From NCBI RefSeq assembly GCF_042263505.1, contig NZ_JBHKFI010000002.1, forward strand, positions 62,001 to 126,000: a DNA stretch of 64,000 bases, given 5' to 3'. The stretch comes from Bacillus_BE sp042263505 (GTDB lineage: Bacteria; Bacillota; Bacilli; Bacillales; Cytobacillaceae). This document shows, piece after piece, positions 33,313 to 42,118 of the stretch. The position numbers were made by a program, and so were the translations under genes. Position 1 is the first letter of the stretch; every line of letters starts with the position of its first letter. The notes under the pieces are model-generated. The model saw nothing but the letters and a program-made list of their open reading frames with translations, ran no database searches and was not told the origin of the DNA.

Positions 33313-34665
33313 ATGATAAAAAAATTATTAATTGCAAATAGAGGCGAAATAGCAGTAAGGATCATTCGTGCATGTCGCGAAATGGGAATCGAATCTGTTG
33401 CCGTTTATTCAGAAGCAGATAAGGAAGCCTTGCATGTACAGCTTGCAGACGAAGCCTATTGTATCGGGCCAAGGGTCTCCAAAGATAGCTATTTAAATTT
33501 TACCAATATCATTAGTGCCGCAAGATTAACAGGATGTGATGCTATTCACCCAGGTTATGGATTTTTAGCTGAGAATGCTGATTTTGCTGAACTATGTAGG
33601 GAAGTCAATATCAAATTTGTTGGGCCTACTCCTGAAGCTATTAATAAAATGGGGACAAAGGATATTGCCCGTGAAACGATGAGAGAAGCAGGGGTTCCCA
33701 TTGTTCCTGGCTCTCAAGGAGTTATTCGTAATATTGATGAAGCGATTGAAATTGCAAAAAAAATCGAATATCCGGTTATCATTAAAGCAACTGCCGGTGG
33801 TGGCGGTAAAGGGATTCGAATTGCAAAAAATGAGCAGGATTTAATTAAAGGCATTAATATTACGCAGCAAGAGGCATTAACAGCTTTTGGTAATCCTGGA
33901 GTTTACTTAGAAAAATACATTGAAGATTTCCGCCATGTTGAGATCCAAGTACTTGCAGATGAACATGGTAATGTGGTTCACTTAGGTGAAAGGGATTGCT
34001 CCATTCAAAGAAGACTTCAAAAATTGCTTGAGGAAACTCCTTCTCCTGCACTTGATGGAGAAACTCGTGAAGAAATGGGGTCAGCAGCCGTAAAAGCAGC
34101 AAAAGCAGTTGATTATACAGGTGCTGGCACGGTAGAATTTATATATGATTATCGCAATCGCAAGTTTTACTTCATGGAAATGAATACAAGGATACAGGTT
34201 GAGCATCCAGTAACAGAAATGGTCACAGGCGTTGATTTAGTGAAAGAACAGATTAAAGTCGCTTCAGGTGAAAAATTGAACTTTAGACAATCTGAGATTA
34301 ATTTCCAAGGATGGGCGATTGAATGTAGAATCAATGCTGAAAATCCTGAAAAGAACTTCATGCCTTCACCTGGTAAAATTCAAATGTATCTTCCACCAGG
34401 TGGTCTAGGTGTTCGTGTTGATTCTGCAGCATATCCAGGGTATTCAATTCCGCCTTATTATGATTCCATGATTGCGAAAGTCATCACTTATGGAAAAACT
34501 CGTGAAGAAGCCATTTCAAGAATGAAACGGGCATTAAGCGAATTTGTCATCGAAGGTGTCCATACGACGATTCCGTTCCATTTGAAGCTTCTAAATCATG
34601 AGAAATTTGTTGAAGGTGCGTTCAATACCAAGTTTTTGGAACTGTATGATGTGATGAATTCATAA
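33313..34665 (+). CDS. accC: Acetyl-CoA carboxylase biotin carboxylase subunit
   Basis: AccC carboxylates biotin on AccB with ATP and bicarbonate. The 450-residue ATP-grasp enzyme shows IANRGEIAVRIIRACREMGI, AIHPGYGFLAENADFA, KATAGGGGKGIRIA (glycine-rich ATP loop), GERDCSIQRRLQKLLEE, and FMEMNTRIQVEHPVTEMVTG with the catalytic Arg and Glu residues. ATG 33313 is chosen; TTG 33310 is immediately upstream. It is transcribed with accB and yqhY. Confidence 0.97.
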   Translation: MIKKLLIANRGEIAVRIIRACREMGIESVAVYSEADKEALHVQLADEAYCIGPRVSKDSYLNFTNIISAARLTGCDAIHPGYGFLAENADFAELCREVNIKFVGPTPEAINKMGTKDIARETMREAGVPIVPGSQGVIRNIDEAIEIAKKIEYPVIIKATAGGGGKGIRIAKNEQDLIKGINITQQEALTAFGNPGVYLEKYIEDFRHVEIQVLADEHGNVVHLGERDCSIQRRLQKLLEETPSPALDGETREEMGSAAVKAAKAVDYTGAGTVEFIYDYRNRKFYFMEMNTRIQVEHPVTEMVTGVDLVKEQIKVASGEKLNFRQSEINFQGWAIECRINAENPEKNFMPSPGKIQMYLPPGGLGVRVDSAAYPGYSIPPYYDSMIAKVITYGKTREEAISRMKRALSEFVIEGVHTTIPFHLKLLNHEKFVEGAFNTKFLELYDVMNS

Positions 34666-34687
34666 AGTTAACAGGGGGTGCGCTAAA

Positions 34688-35095
34688 GTGAGCGAAAATA
34701 ACATCTTAGAAATGAATCCGGGCCACACAGGCCTTGGAAAAGTTGAAATTGCTCCTGAAGTCATTGAAGTTATTGCAGGCATCGCTGCATCGGAAGTTGA
34801 AGGAGTAGCGCAAATGCGAGGAAATTTCGCTGCAGGTGTAGTTGAAAGATTGGGAAAGAAAAATCATGGAAAAGGTGTAAAGGTCGAACTTTCCGAAGAA
34901 GGAATTAAAGTAGACGTTTATTGTTCTATGAAGTTTGGTGTTTCCATTCCAACTGTCGCTGGGCAAATTCAAGATAATATTCGCCAAGCACTGCTAAATA
35001 TGACAGCTCTTGATGCAGAGGAAGTTAACATTCATATTGTTGGCATTCAATTTGAAAATCCAAAGCAGGAATCAGACAAAGATCAAGAAGAATAA
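34688..35095 (+). CDS. yqhY: YqhY, Asp23/Gls24 family protein
   Basis: This 135-residue Asp23-type protein has the core VEIAPEVIEVIAGIAASEVEGV, AAGVVERLGKK, GVKVELSEEGIKVDVYCSMKFG and AEEVNIHIVGIQFE. In B. subtilis, YqhY is encoded with accBC and is linked to control of acetyl-CoA carboxylase activity. GTG start with AGGGGGTG upstream. It closes the accB-accC-yqhY operon. Confidence 0.93.
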   Translation: MSENNILEMNPGHTGLGKVEIAPEVIEVIAGIAASEVEGVAQMRGNFAAGVVERLGKKNHGKGVKVELSEEGIKVDVYCSMKFGVSIPTVAGQIQDNIRQALLNMTALDAEEVNIHIVGIQFENPKQESDKDQEE

Positions 35096-35103
35096 TCATA
35101 TTG

Positions 35104-35137
35104 GAGCCAGGGACAATTCTATTGTCTTTGGCTCTTC
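35104..35137 (+). terminator. Terminator after yqhY
   Basis: GAGCCA-GG-GACAAT (35104-35117) pairs with ATTGTC-TT-TGGCTC (35121-35134) with a small internal loop. The T tail is short (TTCT), so termination may be partial. Confidence 0.65.
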
Positions 35138-35332
35138 TACATTAAAAGCCAATATCTTGAATCATACATACATATATCTTTGAAATGGATTTTAGCAAAA
35201 CGCAGAAAGCCAGCATGTTTTCATATCCTTTTAGGGAAAATAACGAATGAATTATGCGAAACTGCAAGAGTTATGCTATGATTTTGTTATGATATTTAGG
35301 ATAACCCATCCTTAAAGGAGTTTTAGAAAAAG

Positions 35333-35716
35333 ATGAAAAGAAGAACAGCAAGAGAAAAAGCGTTACAGGCCTTATTTCAAATTGATATTAGTAACGTTGA
35401 ACCAAGTGATGCGATCGAGCATGTCTTAGATGGCGCCCCGCAAAATGATTATTTAAATCGTTTAGTAAATGGGGTTGTCGAAAAAAAGCAGGAAATTGAT
35501 CAATTAATCATCCAAAACCTTGAAAAATGGACCATTGACCGGTTAGCTAATGTTGATCGAAATCTTTTGAGATTAGCCATTTATGAACTACAATTTTGTA
35601 AAGACGAAGTACCAGAAAATGTTGTGTTTGACGAAGCTATTGAAATTGCCAAAGCATATGGTGATGATCAGTCAAGTCGTTTTATTAATGCTGTGTTATC
35701 TAAAGTGAAGCAATAA
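35333..35716 (+). CDS. nusB: Transcription antitermination factor NusB
   Basis: NusB binds boxA RNA with NusE (S10) and promotes antitermination of rRNA operons. The 127-residue protein has RRTAREKALQALFQIDIS at the start, KWTIDRLANVDRNLLRLAIYEL in the middle, and VVFDEAIEIAKAYGDDQSSRFINAVLSK at the end, all standard. In B. subtilis folD follows; here a palindromic repeat begins in the last codons and xseA comes next. Confidence 0.96.
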   Translation: MKRRTAREKALQALFQIDISNVEPSDAIEHVLDGAPQNDYLNRLVNGVVEKKQEIDQLIIQNLEKWTIDRLANVDRNLLRLAIYELQFCKDEVPENVVFDEAIEIAKAYGDDQSSRFINAVLSKVKQ

Positions 35717-35762
35717 CACAATAAGTGAAACTTCCACTGATGGAGGTTTCACTTATTGTGTT
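35715..35762. repeat. 48-base palindromic repeat after nusB, sharing sequence with the 49.0 kb element
   Basis: AACACAATAAGTGAAACTTCC (first arm, from 35715) pairs with its complement ending at 35762 with one G-T mismatch and a CTGA loop. There is no T tail, so it is not a classical terminator. Its centre CCACTGATGGAGGTTTCACTT is nearly identical to CCACTGATGGAAGTTTCACTT at 49163-49183, showing that the two belong to one dispersed repeat family. It marks the place where folD is expected. Confidence 0.75.
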
Positions 35763-35819
35763 AGATGCTACTTTTCCCTCCCGTCTTTTTGTAGTAATGA
35801 ACAAAGGAGTTCAGGTTTG

Positions 35820-37175
35820 ATGGAAAACCGTTATTTATCTGTTACCGCGTTAACCAAATACATAAAAAGAAAATTCGATGTCGATCCCCATCTACAAAAT
35901 GTGCTGATAAAGGGGGAAATCTCCAATTTTAAACAGCATTCCAGTGGGCATATGTATCTAACTTTGAAGGATGAGAAGGCTCGGATATTAGCCGTAATGT
36001 TTTCAAGCTATAATCGATTGATGAAGTTTACCCCTGAAAACGGCATGAAGGTGCTGGTTAAAGGGGATATTTCTCTTTTTGAAGCAAGTGGACAATACCA
36101 GGTCTATATAAAGGAAATGCAGCCGGATGGGATTGGAGACCTATATTTAGCATATGAACAATTAAAAGCGAAATTGGAAAAGGAACAGTTATTTGCCACA
36201 AGATTTAAAAAAAGGATTCCCAAATATCCGAAAACAATTGGCGTCATTACTTCTCCAACAGGAGCCGCTATCCGTGATATTATAACAACAATCAAACGAA
36301 GATACCCAATTGCAAATATTTTACTATTACCTGCATTAGTTCAAGGGAATCAAGCCGCTCCTTCCATTGTTCGAGCAATTGAAAGAGCAAACCAACAGCA
36401 GGACATTGATGTTTTAATTATTGGTCGTGGTGGTGGGTCAATTGAGGAATTATGGGCATTTAATGAGGAAATCGTGGTGCGGGCTATTTTTGCTTCAATG
36501 ATTCCCATTATATCAGCGGTGGGACATGAGACGGATTTTACGATCGCAGATTATGTGGCAGATAAAAGGGCTCCAACACCAACAGGGGCAGCTGAGCTTG
36601 CTGTTCCACATTTAAATGAATTGCTAGATAAAGTATACACCAACCAAACGAGATTAATGAGAGCAATGAAAAAAAGGGTCTCTACACAAAGAGATCGCTT
36701 ATCGCGCATCCAAAAATCATATGCATTTCGCTATCCACAAAAGCTGTATGAGCAAAAGTTAGAACATGTCGATAGATTAAGGGAACAACTCCATAAGGGG
36801 ACAACAAAATTATTGGATCAAAAACGTGAGAAATTTATCCAATTGGAAAAAAGGCTAGCTCGAAAATCACCGAATGAGCAGCTACTACAATATAAAGAAA
36901 AGCATCAGACAATCTATAAACAATTGAATCGTTCAATGCAGTTGATTCTTGGGAAAAAGGAACAAAAATATGTACATGTTCTTTCAACTTTAGAGGCATT
37001 AAATCCTTTAAAAATAATGAGCCGTGGCTATAGTGTGGTATATGATCAGGAAGGATCGCTGATTAAAAGCATTCAGCAAGTAAAGAAAAACGACAAAGTG
37101 AATGTGCAGTTATCAGATGGGACCTTGTACTGTCAAGTAACGGAAATGCAGGAGGGCAGAAACAATGAGCAATGA
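35820..37175 (+). CDS. xseA: Exodeoxyribonuclease VII large subunit
   Basis: This is the catalytic subunit of ExoVII, which degrades single-stranded DNA from both ends. The 451-residue protein has an N-terminal OB fold (VLIKGEISNFKQHSSGHMYLTLKD), the conserved KYPKTIGVITSPTGAAIRDI, GRGGGSIEELWAFNEE and VGHETDFTIADYVADKRAPTP in the catalytic core, and a long coiled C-terminal region. It overlaps xseB by 11 bases, giving coupled translation of the subunits. Confidence 0.96.
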   Translation: MENRYLSVTALTKYIKRKFDVDPHLQNVLIKGEISNFKQHSSGHMYLTLKDEKARILAVMFSSYNRLMKFTPENGMKVLVKGDISLFEASGQYQVYIKEMQPDGIGDLYLAYEQLKAKLEKEQLFATRFKKRIPKYPKTIGVITSPTGAAIRDIITTIKRRYPIANILLLPALVQGNQAAPSIVRAIERANQQQDIDVLIIGRGGGSIEELWAFNEEIVVRAIFASMIPIISAVGHETDFTIADYVADKRAPTPTGAAELAVPHLNELLDKVYTNQTRLMRAMKKRVSTQRDRLSRIQKSYAFRYPQKLYEQKLEHVDRLREQLHKGTTKLLDQKREKFIQLEKRLARKSPNEQLLQYKEKHQTIYKQLNRSMQLILGKKEQKYVHVLSTLEALNPLKIMSRGYSVVYDQEGSLIKSIQQVKKNDKVNVQLSDGTLYCQVTEMQEGRNNEQ

Positions 37176-37398
37176 AGAAAAAATGACATTTGAAATGGCG
37201 ATGGAGAGATTAGAAGAAATTGTTGAGAAACTAGAAGAAGGGGATGTTCCTCTAGAGGAAGCGATTTCTTTCTATCAACAAGGGATGGAGTTATCTAAGC
37301 TTTGTCATGATAAGTTAAAACGTGTGGAAGATCAATTAACGCAAGTTTTAACAGAGGATGGTCAAAGGGAAAGATTTTCCATTGAGGAGGAAAATTAA
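37165..37398 (+). CDS. xseB: Exodeoxyribonuclease VII small subunit
   Basis: This 77-residue helical protein (MTFEMAMERLEEIVEKLEEG, PLEEAISFYQQGMELSKLCH) surrounds the coiled arm of XseA. Length and sequence are typical. GGAGGG lies eight bases before the ATG, inside the end of xseA. ispA starts two bases after its stop. Confidence 0.96.
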   Translation: MSNEEKMTFEMAMERLEEIVEKLEEGDVPLEEAISFYQQGMELSKLCHDKLKRVEDQLTQVLTEDGQRERFSIEEEN

Positions 37399-37399
37399 G

Positions 37400-38293
37400 G
37401 TGGATAAGGGGAATTTTAATTCTTTTGCAAAAAGGCATAAGGATAAGCTCGATCAAACGCTGCAAGAATGGTGCGAAAAGCTTCAGGCACCCAGAATTTT
37501 AAAAGATTCCATGTTCTATTCGTTAAATGCAGGGGGGAAACGGATACGTCCGCTTTTATTATTTGCTACACTTGAAGCTTTTAATGAGGAGACTGAAAAG
37601 GGACTGCTTGCGGCGGCAGCGATTGAAATGATTCATACGTATTCATTAATTCATGATGATCTTCCTTGTATGGATGATGATGATCTAAGAAGAGGGAAAC
37701 CTACAAACCATAAGGTGTTTGGTGATGCAGTTGCTACGCTTGCAGGTGATGCGTTGTTAACCTATGGCTTTCAACTGCTTGCTGAAATTCCTGTTCATCA
37801 TGCAGATGCGAATCAAAAAATCGCTTTAATCCGTGAATTTGCAAAAGCGTCTGGTGCAGAAGGAATGGTCGGTGGTCAAGTTGCTGACATGGAAGCGGAA
37901 GAAAAAAGAATGAACCTCGAAGAATTAGAATATATTCATATTCATAAGACTGGAAAGATACTTGAGTTTAGCATTATGGCAGGTGCCATTCTTGCAAAAG
38001 CTAATGAAAGGCAGATGCATACATTATCTAAATTTGCTTATCATCTGGGGCTTGCTTTCCAAATTCAAGATGATATTTTAGATCTCGAAGGCGATGAGGA
38101 AATTATTGGGAAGCCAGTTGGTAGTGACGAACAGAATCATAAGATGACTTATCCAGCACTTTTATCATTGGCAGGAGCAAAAGAAGCACTATCAACTCAT
38201 ATTAATCAAAGCCTTGCGTTATTAAAGGAAACCGGGTTAAAAACGAAATTGCTTGAAGAAATCACTTTCCTAATAGCACATCGAGATCATTAA
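37400..38293 (+). CDS. ispA: Farnesyl diphosphate synthase
   Basis: IspA condenses isopentenyl diphosphate with dimethylallyl and geranyl diphosphates. The 297-residue all-helical prenyltransferase has the first aspartate-rich motif DDLPCMDDDDLRRGKPT, the second QIQDDILDLEGD, and GGKRIRPLLL. GTG 37400 follows AGGAGG by nine bases; a longer frame from 37358 would overlap xseB without a site. It supplies the isoprenoid pathway with dxs, which lies downstream. Confidence 0.95.
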   Translation: MDKGNFNSFAKRHKDKLDQTLQEWCEKLQAPRILKDSMFYSLNAGGKRIRPLLLFATLEAFNEETEKGLLAAAAIEMIHTYSLIHDDLPCMDDDDLRRGKPTNHKVFGDAVATLAGDALLTYGFQLLAEIPVHHADANQKIALIREFAKASGAEGMVGGQVADMEAEEKRMNLEELEYIHIHKTGKILEFSIMAGAILAKANERQMHTLSKFAYHLGLAFQIQDDILDLEGDEEIIGKPVGSDEQNHKMTYPALLSLAGAKEALSTHINQSLALLKETGLKTKLLEEITFLIAHRDH

Positions 38294-38305
38294 CGGTATG
38301 ACTCA

Positions 38306-38376
38306 TTGAGGGTAGAATAAATGTATGATATAATGAATGATGTGCCGTTATCACGTTTGTGTTAGCGGCTATTTTT
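38306..38376 (+). promoter_or_regulatory. Consensus promoter directly abutting a terminator hairpin, between ispA and dxs
   Basis: -35 TTGAGG (38306-38311), 17-base spacer, -10 TATAAT (38329-38334). The predicted start is near 38341. Three bases later an intrinsic terminator begins: GCCGTTATCAC (38344-38354), GTTT loop, GTGTTAGCGGC (38359-38369), then ATTTTTT. The hairpin can end the ispA transcript, but it also means that transcripts from this promoter should stop after some 35 bases unless the hairpin is bypassed. Confidence 0.65.
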
Positions 38377-38501
38377 TCAGGCGAAAATATTTTCCTATTG
38401 CACAATAGTAGAAAGTTTGCGGAATATTGTGTTTTCCATGATAATAAAAGGTATAGAGTATTTAAAGCATATTTTAGATATGAAAGTGAGTGATCCTACT
38501 T

Positions 38502-40394
38502 ATGGATCTATTATCAATAAAAGACCCCTCTTTTCTTAAAAAATTATCAATCAAGGACTTAGAATTATTAAGTAAAGATATTCGAAAGTTTTTAATAGAA
38601 AATCTTTCAATTACCGGAGGTCATATTGGTCCGAATTTAGGTGTAGTGGAATTAACAATTGCCCTACATAGGTGCTTTAATAGTCCAAAAGATAAAATTC
38701 TTTGGGATGTTGGTCATCAATCTTACGTCCACAAAATTCTTACAGGCAGAGCATCTCATTTTAGTACGTTAAGAAAATACAAGGGTCTGTGTGGATTTCC
38801 AAAAAGAGGGGAGAGTGAGCATGATGTCTGGGAAACTGGACATAGTTCAACAAGTCTTTCCGCTGCCATGGGGATGGCAATTGCGAGGGATTTAAAGAAA
38901 GAAAAGTCCTTCATTGTCCCCGTTATAGGGGATGGAGCCTTAACAGGTGGTATGGCGCTTGAAGCATTGAATCATATTGGACATGAGAAAAAGGATATGA
39001 TTGTTGTTTTAAATGATAATGAAATGTCCATTGCCCCTAATGTTGGTGCCCTTCATAACGTGTTGGGAAGATTGAGAACAGCAGGGAAATATCAATGGGC
39101 GAAAGACGAACTTGAAATGTTATTAAAGCGAATTCCAGCAGTAGGTGGACGCGTTGCTGCCACGGCGGAAAGGATTAAGGATAGCCTAAAATATTTGCTT
39201 GTTTCAGGTATCTTCTTTGAGGAATTAGGGTTTACCTATTTAGGTCCTGTTGATGGTCATAATCTTGAAAATTTAATTGAGAATTTGAATTATGCCAAGA
39301 AAACGGAAGGACCTGTCTTACTTCATGTCATTACGAAAAAAGGGAAGGGCTATAAGCCTGCTGAAAGTGACAAGGTAGGAACATGGCATGGAACGGGTCC
39401 ATACAAAATAGAGACCGGAGTGATTATTAAGCCTGAAAATACAGCACCAGCCTGGAGCAGCTTAGTAAGTGAGACGGTTAGAAGACTTGCTCGTGAGGAT
39501 GAACGGATTGTAGCCATTACTCCAGCAATGCCTGTCGGATCCAAACTGGAAGGTTTTGCTTCTGAATTTCCAGATAGAATGTATGATGTTGGAATTGCTG
39601 AACAGCATGCGGCAACCGTTGCAGCAGGCTTAGCTACACAACATATGAAACCATTCTTAGCGATTTATTCAACCTTCTTGCAACGGGCTTATGATCAGGT
39701 TGTTCATGATATTTGTCGACAAAATTTGAATGTTTTTATAGGGATTGATCGTGCCGGTTTAGTAGGGGCAGATGGGGAAACACATCAGGGAGTGTTTGAT
39801 ATTGCCTTCCTAAGACATATTCCTAATATCGTTCTCATGATGCCTAAAGATGAAAATGAAGGACAACATATGGTATATACAGCTATCAAATATGATGATG
39901 GTCCGATTGCGATGAGATTCCCTAGAGGAAATGGTTATGGAGTGCCTATGGATAAGGAGTTAAAGGAAATTCCGATTGGGACTTGGGAAATCCTTCGAGA
40001 AGGTGAAGATGCCGCCATTTTAACCTTTGGTACAACCATACCAATGGCGATGGAGGCAGCAAGTGAATTAGAAGCATTGGGGTATTCAGTTCGAGTTATC
40101 AATGCTCGATTTATTAAGCCTTTGGATGAGGAAATGCTCACTCAATTATTTGAAGAAAAAATTCCAGTTCTAACGATTGAAGAAGCTGTTTTACATGGTG
40201 GATTCGGTAGTTCGATATTAGAATTTGCCCATAGTCATCAGTATTTTGAAACCGTGATCGACTGTTTGGGAATTCCAGATCAGTTTATTGAACATGGGGG
40301 AGTGAATGAGCTTCTTTGTGATATTGGCTTAACAAGTGAAAAAGTGGTTGAAAAAGTACTTACTCTTACAAGAGAAAAACAAAAAAGGGTCTAA
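38502..40394 (+). CDS. dxs: 1-deoxy-D-xylulose-5-phosphate synthase
   Basis: Dxs makes the first intermediate of the MEP isoprenoid pathway from pyruvate and glyceraldehyde 3-phosphate. The 630-residue thiamine-diphosphate enzyme shows GGHIGPNLGVVELTIALH, the TPP motif GDGALTGGMALEALNHIG with NDNEMSI, DVGIAEQHAATVAAGLA (catalytic Glu), GIDRAGLVGADGETHQG and the C-terminal transketolase domain. ATG 38502 (MDLLSIKDPSF) is chosen; ATG 38490 is in frame. Confidence 0.97.
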   Translation: MDLLSIKDPSFLKKLSIKDLELLSKDIRKFLIENLSITGGHIGPNLGVVELTIALHRCFNSPKDKILWDVGHQSYVHKILTGRASHFSTLRKYKGLCGFPKRGESEHDVWETGHSSTSLSAAMGMAIARDLKKEKSFIVPVIGDGALTGGMALEALNHIGHEKKDMIVVLNDNEMSIAPNVGALHNVLGRLRTAGKYQWAKDELEMLLKRIPAVGGRVAATAERIKDSLKYLLVSGIFFEELGFTYLGPVDGHNLENLIENLNYAKKTEGPVLLHVITKKGKGYKPAESDKVGTWHGTGPYKIETGVIIKPENTAPAWSSLVSETVRRLAREDERIVAITPAMPVGSKLEGFASEFPDRMYDVGIAEQHAATVAAGLATQHMKPFLAIYSTFLQRAYDQVVHDICRQNLNVFIGIDRAGLVGADGETHQGVFDIAFLRHIPNIVLMMPKDENEGQHMVYTAIKYDDGPIAMRFPRGNGYGVPMDKELKEIPIGTWEILREGEDAAILTFGTTIPMAMEAASELEALGYSVRVINARFIKPLDEEMLTQLFEEKIPVLTIEEAVLHGGFGSSILEFAHSHQYFETVIDCLGIPDQFIEHGGVNELLCDIGLTSEKVVEKVLTLTREKQKRV

Positions 40395-40397
40395 ATA

Positions 40398-41249
40398 ATG
40401 AAAATGAAGAAAGAACGATTGGATGTTTTATTAGTTGAAAGAGGTTTAGCTGAAACAAGAGAAAAAGCTAAACGAGCCATTATGGCAGGAATTGTATACA
40501 CAAATGAAATGCGTTTAGATAAGCCCGGTGAAAAGGTAGGAGTCGATATTCCCTTAACGGTTAAAGGTCATGCAATTCCATATGTGAGTCGAGGTGGCCT
40601 GAAATTAGAAAAGGCAATAAAAACCTTTGATGTTAACATTCAAGATAAAATCCTATTAGATATTGGGGCATCAACAGGTGGGTTTACTGATTGTGCCCTG
40701 CAAAATGGGGCGAAAATGTCTTATGCTCTTGATGTCGGCTATAATCAATTAGCATGGAAACTCAGGACTGATGAGCGTGTTGTCGTGATGGAACGGACGA
40801 ATTTTCGCTATGTCACTCCGAGTGATTTAGTACGGGAAATGCCTAATTTTGCATCAATAGATGTTTCCTTTATTTCCTTAAAGTTAATTTTACCTGTATT
40901 AAAAACGTTACTTGTTCCAGGCAGTGATATCATTGCCTTAGTCAAACCTCAATTTGAAGCGGGGAGAGAGCAAGTAGGGAAAAAGGGAATTGTAAGAGAT
41001 GCTAAAATTCATGAAAGTGTCGTCAACCAAATTATCGATTTATCTATTGGTTTAGGTTATGATGTAAAAAATCTTTCCTTTTCTCCGATTACAGGTGGTG
41101 AGGGAAATATTGAATTTTTATTACATCTATATTGGAATGGTGAAAAGGAAAAAGGAGAGAATGACATATTGATTCCTGTTCATCAGATTGTAGCCGATGC
41201 CCATGCAACACTTAAAGTAAAACCGGCAAATAAAAATGAGGCTGATTGA
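40398..41249 (+). CDS. tlyA: TlyA family rRNA 2'-O-methyltransferase/hemolysin-like protein
   Basis: The 283-residue protein joins an N-terminal S4 RNA-binding domain (ERLDVLLVERGLAETREKAK) to an FtsJ/RrmJ-type SAM-dependent methyltransferase (LLDIGASTGGFTDCALQNGA, VSFISLKLILP, ALVKPQFEAGRE). TlyA family members methylate rRNA, and some also have haemolysin activity. The B. subtilis orthologue is yqxC. It starts three bases after dxs, so they share a transcript. Confidence 0.93.
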   Translation: MKMKKERLDVLLVERGLAETREKAKRAIMAGIVYTNEMRLDKPGEKVGVDIPLTVKGHAIPYVSRGGLKLEKAIKTFDVNIQDKILLDIGASTGGFTDCALQNGAKMSYALDVGYNQLAWKLRTDERVVVMERTNFRYVTPSDLVREMPNFASIDVSFISLKLILPVLKTLLVPGSDIIALVKPQFEAGREQVGKKGIVRDAKIHESVVNQIIDLSIGLGYDVKNLSFSPITGGEGNIEFLLHLYWNGEKEKGENDILIPVHQIVADAHATLKVKPANKNEAD

Positions 41250-41282
41250 TTCAGTCTCTTCTTTTTTGTACTTTAAGCGGAA

Positions 41283-41457
41283 AAATTGGCAGCAGTGATG
41301 AAGATTGACCTTGTGGAAAATTTTGAGAAATAAAAGATAAGGGCAAAAGGGAAGCTTCGAAGTAACGCCTCGCAACCGAAAAAAGAAAAACGCTTTTTTC
41401 GGTGAACTACGCCTATGCCTTCGCCTAAAGGCTTTCCAATCGGCAAGTTTTCTTTAT
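41283..41457. repeat. Dispersed intergenic repeat, copy 1 (between tlyA and argR)
   Basis: It shares its left end AAATTGGCAGCA, the middle ATAAGGGCAA and the right block ACTACGCCT-N-TG-N-CTTCGCC ... CAATCGGC-N-AGTTTTCTTTA with copy 2 at 56336-56450. Copy 1 carries about 60 extra bases (41347-41405) with a perfect hairpin CCGAAAAAAG/CTTTTTTCGG (41376-41402). No frame is present. The remaining sequence up to argR contains only a TATAAT (41579-41584) that may be the argR -10 box. Confidence 0.75.
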
Positions 41458-41651
41458 CATATTAAAAATTTTGACGCAAAATTTCACTGAACCATGTCAA
41501 AATTTGTAGTATTTCGCAGGTTTTTTCATAAATTTAGCGAATTTCTTATTAGATTCAACTAATTTTAGCAAAAAAATGTATAATAGGAATGACTGCAATC
41601 CGCTGCTTTCTACATATTTTTAGACCAAATCTTCTGTTAGAGGGTGAAAGA

Positions 41652-42101
41652 GTGAATAAAGGACAACGTCATATTAAAATCCGCGAAATCATTACAAATA
41701 ATGATATTGAAACGCAAGACGAGCTTGTGGATGAACTGAAAAATGCGGGTGTGAATGTTACACAAGCCACCGTTTCACGAGATATTAAAGAGCTCCACCT
41801 AGTAAAGGTTCCTTTATTAGATGGGCGTTATAAATACAGTTTACCTGCTGATCAACGGTTTAACCCATTGCAAAAACTAAAACGAAATTTAATGGACGCT
41901 TTTGTACGTATTGATACTGCTGGGCATCTATTGGTGATGAAAACTCTACCTGGAAATGCAATGGCGATTGGGGCTTTAGTTGATAATTTGGATTGGGAAG
42001 AAATATTAGGAACGATCTGCGGGGACGATACGATATTAATCATCTGCCGTTCACCTGATGATACGGAAATCATCTCGAATCGCTTTCTGGAAATGTTGTA
42101 A
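41652..42101 (+). CDS. argR: Arginine repressor/activator ArgR (AhrC)
   Basis: This regulator represses arginine synthesis and activates catabolism when arginine is bound, acting as a hexamer. The 149-residue length equals AhrC. The N-terminal winged helix has HIKIREIITNNDIETQDELV and VTQATVSRDIKELHLVKV; the C-terminal domain has the arginine-binding GTICGDDTILIIC. GTG 41652 follows GAGGGTG by five bases, whereas the longer frame from 41589 has no site. recN starts 17 bases after the stop, the usual arrangement. Confidence 0.96.
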   Translation: MNKGQRHIKIREIITNNDIETQDELVDELKNAGVNVTQATVSRDIKELHLVKVPLLDGRYKYSLPADQRFNPLQKLKRNLMDAFVRIDTAGHLLVMKTLPGNAMAIGALVDNLDWEEILGTICGDDTILIICRSPDDTEIISNRFLEML

Positions 42102-42118
42102 GATGAGGTGATGTATTC

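Noticed and set aside
35715..35762. Reading the palindrome after nusB as an ordinary terminator
   Set aside because: It has no T run on either side and its core matches the element at 49 kb, so a repeat is the better description, though it may still affect RNA ends.
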